This document shows positions 42,747 through 46,348 of a DNA stretch of 46,348 nt, piece after piece. Numbering within the stretch: position 1 is the first letter of the stretch; each line of letters starts with the position of its first letter. The stretch spans positions 1 through 46,348 of the forward strand of contig JBBRXJ010000013.1 of the NCBI GenBank assembly GCA_038248505.1, given 5' to 3'. The notes below the pieces were generated by a model, which saw only the letters and a list, made by a program, of their open reading frames with translations, was not told the DNA's origin and ran no database searches. The DNA is from JBBRXJ01 sp038248505. Lineage in GTDB: Bacteria > Bacteroidota > Bacteroidia > Bacteroidales > JBBRXJ01. Position numbers and translations under genes: made by a program.

Positions 42747-43601
42747 ATGCGGTTTTTTATTTTAGGTGCTACTGGTAATGTTGGTTTAGAAGTTATACGA
42801 AGTCTAAGGTTTCATGATAATGTATTTGCAGGAGTACGAAATCCTTTAAAAGCAAAGTCTGAATTACCAAATACAGTAAAACTTGTAACGTTTGATTTTG
42901 AAGATACAGAATCTTTTTTATCTGCATTTTTAGAAAGTGATGTAGTTTTTCTGCTTCGACCTCCTCATATTTCGGATGTAAATAAATTCTTTACTCCTTT
43001 AATTGATGCTGCCGTTAAGTGTCGTGTAGCACATATTGTTTTTCTTTCTGTGCAAGGTGTTGAGAGTAGTAGTATTATTCCACATCATAAAATTGAAAAC
43101 CTAATAGTAGCATCGGGCATACCATACACCTTTTTACGCCCATCGTATTTTATGCAAAATTTAACGACTACATTACTCTTTGATATAAAGAAATATCGTC
43201 AAATTTATATTCCAGCTGGCAGGGCTTCTTTTAATCTTATTGATGTTAGAGATATTGGGGAGGTTGCTGCTAAAGTGTTAGAGAATTATAAAGATCATTC
43301 CTTAAAGGCATACGATATTACCGGAAGTAAGAATTTATCTTTTCTTGAGATGGCTGAGATTATCAGAAATAAATGCAATACAGATATTATTTATGTATCT
43401 CCAATGCTTCTATCGTATTTGTATCGAAAGAATAAAGAGGGCATTCCTATTTCCTATGTTTTTGTAATGATTATGCTACATTATATTGCTCGCTTTCAAA
43501 AGCCACCCATCATTAGTGATGTTGTTTTAAAGATTACAGGGCATAGTCCTATTTTATTTGAAAAGTTTGTAGCAGATCATGCAGATATCTTTAGGGTGTA
43601 A
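42747..43601 (+). CDS. NmrA-like NAD(P)-binding protein (atypical SDR)
   Basis: Cytoplasmic Rossmann-fold protein of 284 residues of the NmrA/QOR2 group. The nucleotide-binding motif is ILGATGNVGLEVIRSL at the extreme N-terminus, then GVRNPLKA, VKLVTFDFED, DVVFLLRPP and the central VFLSVQGVESSSIIPHHKIE and IPYTFLRPSYFMQNL segments. An IDVRDIGEVAAKVL strand-helix follows. Members reduce quinones or act as redox sensors without catalysis. The YxxxK triad is replaced by HHKIE, usual for NmrA-like proteins. It is 7 nt downstream of yqeY, so the two genes are cotranscribed. Confidence 0.9.
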   Translation: MRFFILGATGNVGLEVIRSLRFHDNVFAGVRNPLKAKSELPNTVKLVTFDFEDTESFLSAFLESDVVFLLRPPHISDVNKFFTPLIDAAVKCRVAHIVFLSVQGVESSSIIPHHKIENLIVASGIPYTFLRPSYFMQNLTTTLLFDIKKYRQIYIPAGRASFNLIDVRDIGEVAAKVLENYKDHSLKAYDITGSKNLSFLEMAEIIRNKCNTDIIYVSPMLLSYLYRKNKEGIPISYVFVMIMLHYIARFQKPPIISDVVLKITGHSPILFEKFVADHADIFRV

Positions 43602-43734
43602 GAATTTTCTTGTTTTGTGCTATTTGTCTTTGTAATATGCTGTTTGTCTAGTAAGTATTTTTTTATAAATTTAATTCATATTGATAAATCAGCAAAAAAA
43701 TGTATATTAGCAATAGAATTGTTTTATATTAATT

Positions 43735-44121
43735 ATGAATGCATATTATTTAAAACCAACTGATACAACACCGTTGGTACAGTTTGACCCCAGTAAAAAT
43801 GAATTAAAGTTTGTTGGGCGCTCTATACCAGAAGACAGTATAGGATTTTATGAGCCAATATTAAAATGGCTAGCTGAATTGGCTATAAATCCTCCTTCTA
43901 AAATGACAATTTCTTTTGACCTTGAGTATTTCAATACAAGTAGTTCCAAATGTTTGTTAGATGTATTCAGGCGTTTACATGATATTCAACAATCATTTCG
44001 TTGTGAAATGGAACTATTATGGACCTATGAAGACGATAATGAAGATATGCTTGAAATAGGAGAAGAGTATAGCTCTCTTTTTACTTGTCCTTTTCATTTT
44101 ATTGCAAAACCAGTTAACTAA
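43735..44121 (+). CDS. SiaC family regulatory phosphoprotein (DUF1987), copy 1
   Basis: Small cytoplasmic protein of 128 residues in the DUF1987/SiaC family. In Pseudomonas aeruginosa SiaC is phosphorylated on Thr68 by SiaB and dephosphorylated by SiaA, and in its unphosphorylated form activates the diguanylate cyclase SiaD. Here the same motif EYFNTSSSKCLLD places the threonine at residue 68 exactly. The other family blocks are TPLVQFDPSKNEL, GRSIPEDSIGFYEPILKWL and the acidic WTYEDDNEDMLEIGEEYSSL. No SiaA, SiaB or SiaD homologue is in the window. A second copy follows after 7 nt. In other bacteria DUF1987 proteins accompany SpoIIE-type phosphatases. Confidence 0.92.
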   Translation: MNAYYLKPTDTTPLVQFDPSKNELKFVGRSIPEDSIGFYEPILKWLAELAINPPSKMTISFDLEYFNTSSSKCLLDVFRRLHDIQQSFRCEMELLWTYEDDNEDMLEIGEEYSSLFTCPFHFIAKPVN

Positions 44122-44128
44122 TTTTGTT

Positions 44129-44509
44129 ATGGAAAAATTAAACATTGCACTAACCGAAAATACACCATTAATTCAGTTTGATGAAGATTCGCTTGTTTTA
44201 TTGGTTAAAGGAAATTCCATTCCTGAGGATGCATTCTCTTTTTACGCCCCTCTAATAAAATGGCTGGTTGATATTGCTAAAACACCTCCATCAAAGCTGG
44301 AGTTTATAATTGATTTGGATTATTTCAATACTAGCTCATCAAAATTATTGCTTGATATAATTAAGAAGCTTGAAGATGTGCAAATGACAATGCGCTGCAA
44401 AGTGAGTATTATATGGATGTATGATGCTGAAAATGAAGATATGTATGACACAGCAAAGGAGTATAGTACGCTTACAAACTTGAAGTTTAGTATTGAAAAA
44501 TATACTTAA
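44129..44509 (+). CDS. SiaC family regulatory phosphoprotein (DUF1987), copy 2
   Basis: Tandem paralogue of the preceding gene, 126 residues from the ATG at 44129. An upstream ATG at 44102 would overlap the previous gene; starting at 44129 puts the predicted phospho-threonine (DYFNTSSSKLLLD) at residue 68, as in copy 1 and SiaC, which supports the later start. It shares TPLIQFDEDSL, NSIPEDAFSFYAPLIKWL and the acidic YDAENEDMYDTAKEYSTL. The two copies are roughly half identical by eye, so they are old duplicates that have probably specialised. They form one operon with a 7-nt gap. Confidence 0.92.
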   Translation: MEKLNIALTENTPLIQFDEDSLVLLVKGNSIPEDAFSFYAPLIKWLVDIAKTPPSKLEFIIDLDYFNTSSSKLLLDIIKKLEDVQMTMRCKVSIIWMYDAENEDMYDTAKEYSTLTNLKFSIEKYT

Positions 44510-44536
44510 TAAGTAGACATATTCGTCCCGTTTTTA

Positions 44537-45274
44537 TTAATCGAAATCAAATATTGAGTATATTCTTTCAAGGCTATCATGTAACTCTCTACGCATTTTT
44601 TTTGTATGAGGGTTGTATCTCTGTAAATCAATAAATAACTGCCAACTATCATTACATGTTTGTTCGGTAATCTCCAAAAGTTTTTTGTAACCTAAAGTAT
44701 TTATTGTTGTTGATTCAAGGTTTAAATCAGCAAGTACGCGACCTACATAATGCGTGATTCCTTGTGAGTAGGCAACCATTTTATCATGTTCGTCGGCGGA
44801 CATAATTTCCATGCGAAGCTTTTTATTTTTAAAATAATCTACCCATTCGTTGAACGTTTGCCCATTCGTTCGTACATCGCACATAACCATTGGCAGATCT
44901 GCACCGTTTTTAAATGAGTCTGGACCAAACATAGGATGGGTTGCTATAATTTGACTTTCCTTGGGTAGATGTTGTGTCATCCATTTTGTGGGATATACCT
45001 TTACAGAGCAAGTGTCAAAGAAAATAGTTTCTTTTTTAAATTGTTTTTGAGATTGGATAAGTAATTCTTCAAAGCTTGAAATGGCGACACAAAAGAACAT
45101 CGCATCGCAATCGAAAATGCTCTCAGCATTTGCTAGTTCAATTCCAGGCGATACTTCATCATCGCGTAAACCTCTTCTTGAAAAAACTTTTACATTATGG
45201 TCGTCAGATAATATATCGGCCCAAAGTTTACCAAATCGGCCATATCCATAAACAGAAACCGTCTTCTTCTTCAT
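44537..45274 (-). CDS. TyrA-family prephenate/arogenate dehydrogenase
   Basis: Cytoplasmic NAD(P)-dependent dehydrogenase of 245 residues acting in tyrosine synthesis from prephenate (or arogenate). The Rossmann motif VYGYGRFGKLWA is at the N-terminus, then DAMFFCVAISSFEELL, FDTCSVKVYPTKWM, the substrate-site THPMFGPDS and the helical C-terminal domain with HDKMVAYSQGITHYVGR. It is a short-form TyrA without an ACT or chorismate mutase domain. No other aromatic pathway gene is near. It converges with the SiaC operon and diverges from the OmpA-family gene. Confidence 0.9.
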   Translation of the reverse strand: MKKKTVSVYGYGRFGKLWADILSDDHNVKVFSRRGLRDDEVSPGIELANAESIFDCDAMFFCVAISSFEELLIQSQKQFKKETIFFDTCSVKVYPTKWMTQHLPKESQIIATHPMFGPDSFKNGADLPMVMCDVRTNGQTFNEWVDYFKNKKLRMEIMSADEHDKMVAYSQGITHYVGRVLADLNLESTTINTLGYKKLLEITEQTCNDSWQLFIDLQRYNPHTKKMRRELHDSLERIYSIFDFD

Positions 45275-45393
45275 TACTAATTGATTGATATGTAAAATTA
45301 AGAAAGAAATGTTACATATATCCTTTTTTAATGTATTTAAACTTATAAATTGAGCATTGATGAATTGATTCTTTGTAAATGATTAATAAATAA

Positions 45394-45405
45394 TACATTA
45401 ATGTA
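45394..45405. promoter_or_regulatory. 12-bp perfect palindrome in divergent tyrA / ompA region
   Basis: TACATTAATGTA is a perfect palindrome about 58 bp upstream of the -7 box of the OmpA-family gene. It could be an operator, though AT-rich palindromes arise easily by chance. Confidence 0.25.
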
Positions 45406-45451
45406 ATTAGTAAAGAAGTATCATATCGAGTGATTCTAAGCATATCTTTTT

Positions 45452-45459
45452 TATATTTG
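45452..45459 (+). promoter_or_regulatory. Predicted -7 element of OmpA-family gene
   Basis: TATATTTG is a perfect TAnnTTTG match, 35 nt before the ATG at 45495. I see no clear -33 TTG at the normal spacing. Confidence 0.4.
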
Positions 45460-45494
45460 TACAACATGTTAAATAATCACCTAATCTAAAATAT

Positions 45495-46187
45495 ATGATA
45501 CGATTTTTTTTCGCTGCCTCATTTTTAATCCTATTGTTTGTAGGTCAACAACTTTCTGGTCAGCAAAGCTTGGCTAGTAAAGGTGTTGCAAATCTTACGG
45601 TTAAGGTAACTACTTTTTCGGGAGCACCACGTACTAGAGAAGTTGTGGTAGTTGAGAATAAAGCTTTAGCGAAGAAGTATCTTGATACTACCGATGCGCA
45701 AGGCCTAACATTTTTTAGTTTATCACGAGGTGTTAGTTATTTGATAAGCTTAAAAACTATTGCCAAAACTGTTGATTTTAAAGCATTAGATATCCCTGCT
45801 GGGTCAGAACCGATGAATGTAACCTATAATTTGCAATTTGAGAATAAAGTATTTACCCTTGAAAATATCTTTTTCGATTCGGGTAAATCTGTTTTAAAAC
45901 CAGAATCATTTAAAGCAATTAATGAATTGGCTGAATATCTAAAATTAAAGAAAACGGTTGTTATTGAATTATCTGGGCATACCGATAATGTAGGTGATGC
46001 TACTTTAAATCAAAAGTTGTCTCAAGATCGTGCTGAAAGTGTACGAGCCTATTTAATTCAAAAAGGAATTGCAGCAAATAGAGTTGAGGTGAAAGGTTAT
46101 GGCGATACTTTACCTGTTGCCGATAATTCAACTGATGAAGGCAAACAAAAAAATCGCAGAACGGAAATAAAAATCATTAAAGAATAA
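45495..46187 (+). CDS. OmpA-family peptidoglycan-binding outer-membrane protein
   Basis: Exported protein of 230 residues. A signal peptide (FFFAASFLILLFVGQQLSGQ) is followed by a small beta-sandwich like a carboxypeptidase-regulatory domain (NLTVKVTTFSGAPRTREVVV, LDTTDAQGLTFFSLSRG) and then a complete OmpA domain from about 115: FFDSGKSVLKPESFKAINEL, IELSGHTDNVGD with the diaminopimelate-binding Asp, NQKLSQDRAESVRAYLIQKG, VEVKGYGD and NRRTEIKI with the matching Arg. It is likely to tether the outer membrane to the cell wall. It has no barrel and no lipobox, so its outer-membrane link is uncertain. The gene stands alone, and insertion-sequence DNA begins within about 50 nt of its stop. Confidence 0.93.
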   Translation: MIRFFFAASFLILLFVGQQLSGQQSLASKGVANLTVKVTTFSGAPRTREVVVVENKALAKKYLDTTDAQGLTFFSLSRGVSYLISLKTIAKTVDFKALDIPAGSEPMNVTYNLQFENKVFTLENIFFDSGKSVLKPESFKAINELAEYLKLKKTVVIELSGHTDNVGDATLNQKLSQDRAESVRAYLIQKGIAANRVEVKGYGDTLPVADNSTDEGKQKNRRTEIKIIKE

Positions 46188-46230
46188 AAACGTTTATAAT
46201 AATTTAATTTGATTCTGCATATTTGTACAC

Positions 46231-46348
46231 CTAAAATAAGATACTCGCAACTATCAGTCTATCAAAGATATCACGTCGATGTCTGCGATTTAATCTATAT
46301 GCAAATTCATCGAGATAATTCTGAAGGTACATTCCTTTAATCTTGTGA
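46231..46348 (-). mobile_element. IS1595-family transposase, C-terminal part (runs off the window)
   Basis: Reading the minus strand from 46347, 38 codons up to a TAG at 46231-46233 give MYLQNYLDEFAYRLNRRH preceded by H-K-I-K-G and then RDIFDRLIVASILF. The YLQ-YLDEF-x-x-R-x-NRR motif with a following FDRL is the C-terminal end of ISXO2/IS1595-type DDE transposases. The gene continues past the window's right edge, so its state is unknown. The likely inverted-repeat end lies between 46188 and 46230; on the minus strand the sequence after the stop begins GTGTACAAATATGCAGAATC. Confidence 0.8.

Overview
The window is AT-rich DNA from a member of the Bacteroidota, most likely an environmental, non-enteric lineage (Chitinophagales, Saprospiria, Cytophagia or Sphingobacteriia type; I cannot place it more exactly). 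The evidence is a SusD-like lipoprotein, a hybrid two-component system with a beta-propeller sensor, both kinds of type IX secretion (T9SS) C-terminal sorting domain, a PorP/SprF partner protein, DUF3467, Bacteroidota-type PhoB/PhoR, and many starts preceded by TAnnTTTG -7 boxes rather than Shine-Dalgarno sites. Both edges carry insertion-sequence debris: an IS1380-like transposase N-terminus with an early stop on the left, and the C-terminus of an IS1595-family transposase on the right.

Region by region. 0.4-2.4 kb (-): biosynthetic arginine decarboxylase speA. 2.5-9.8 kb (-): an alpha-galactoside locus, in transcription order SusD-like lipoprotein without a SusC, GH27 alpha-galactosidase lipoprotein with NPCBM and putative-Ig domains, a DbpA-like RNA helicase, and a GH36-type alpha-galactosidase. 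10.1-13.5 kb (+): a large exported, probably outer-membrane beta-barrel protein whose signal peptide begins at a CTG codon. 13.6-19.0 kb (-): DUF3467 and a 1659-aa secreted multidomain protein with a T9SS type-A signal. 19.0-25.5 kb (+): a divergent, roughly 1797-aa protein with an IgGFc-binding-like head, 13 PKD-like repeats and a CHU_C (type-B) end, followed by its likely PorP/SprF partner. 25.6-30.1 kb (+): a 1487-aa hybrid sensor/AraC regulator. 30.1-33.6 kb (-): lpxK and hppA (K+-dependent pyrophosphatase signature), separated by a textbook TTCG terminator.

34.2-35.9 kb (-): a nitroreductase and a SAM methyltransferase. 36.2-41.9 kb: a phosphate module with two adjacent PiT transporters (+), the first with a PhoU-like tail, facing a convergent phoB-phoR pair (-). 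About 190 bp upstream of the transporters lies a set of 11-bp-phased TTAACA-like repeats resembling a Pho box. 42.3-43.6 kb (+): a YqeY protein and an NmrA-like dehydrogenase. 43.7-44.5 kb (+): two tandem SiaC (DUF1987) paralogues, both with the phospho-threonine at residue 68. 44.5-46.2 kb: a TyrA-family dehydrogenase (-) and an OmpA-family protein (+).

The least explained material is noncoding. A 68-nt dispersed repeat occurs twice (33982-34049 and 39913-39980; 49/68 identical without gaps by hand count). One copy is enclosed by a 13-nt inverted repeat and the other is followed by a 46-nt near-perfect hairpin. I saw no CRISPR array, tRNA or rRNA.
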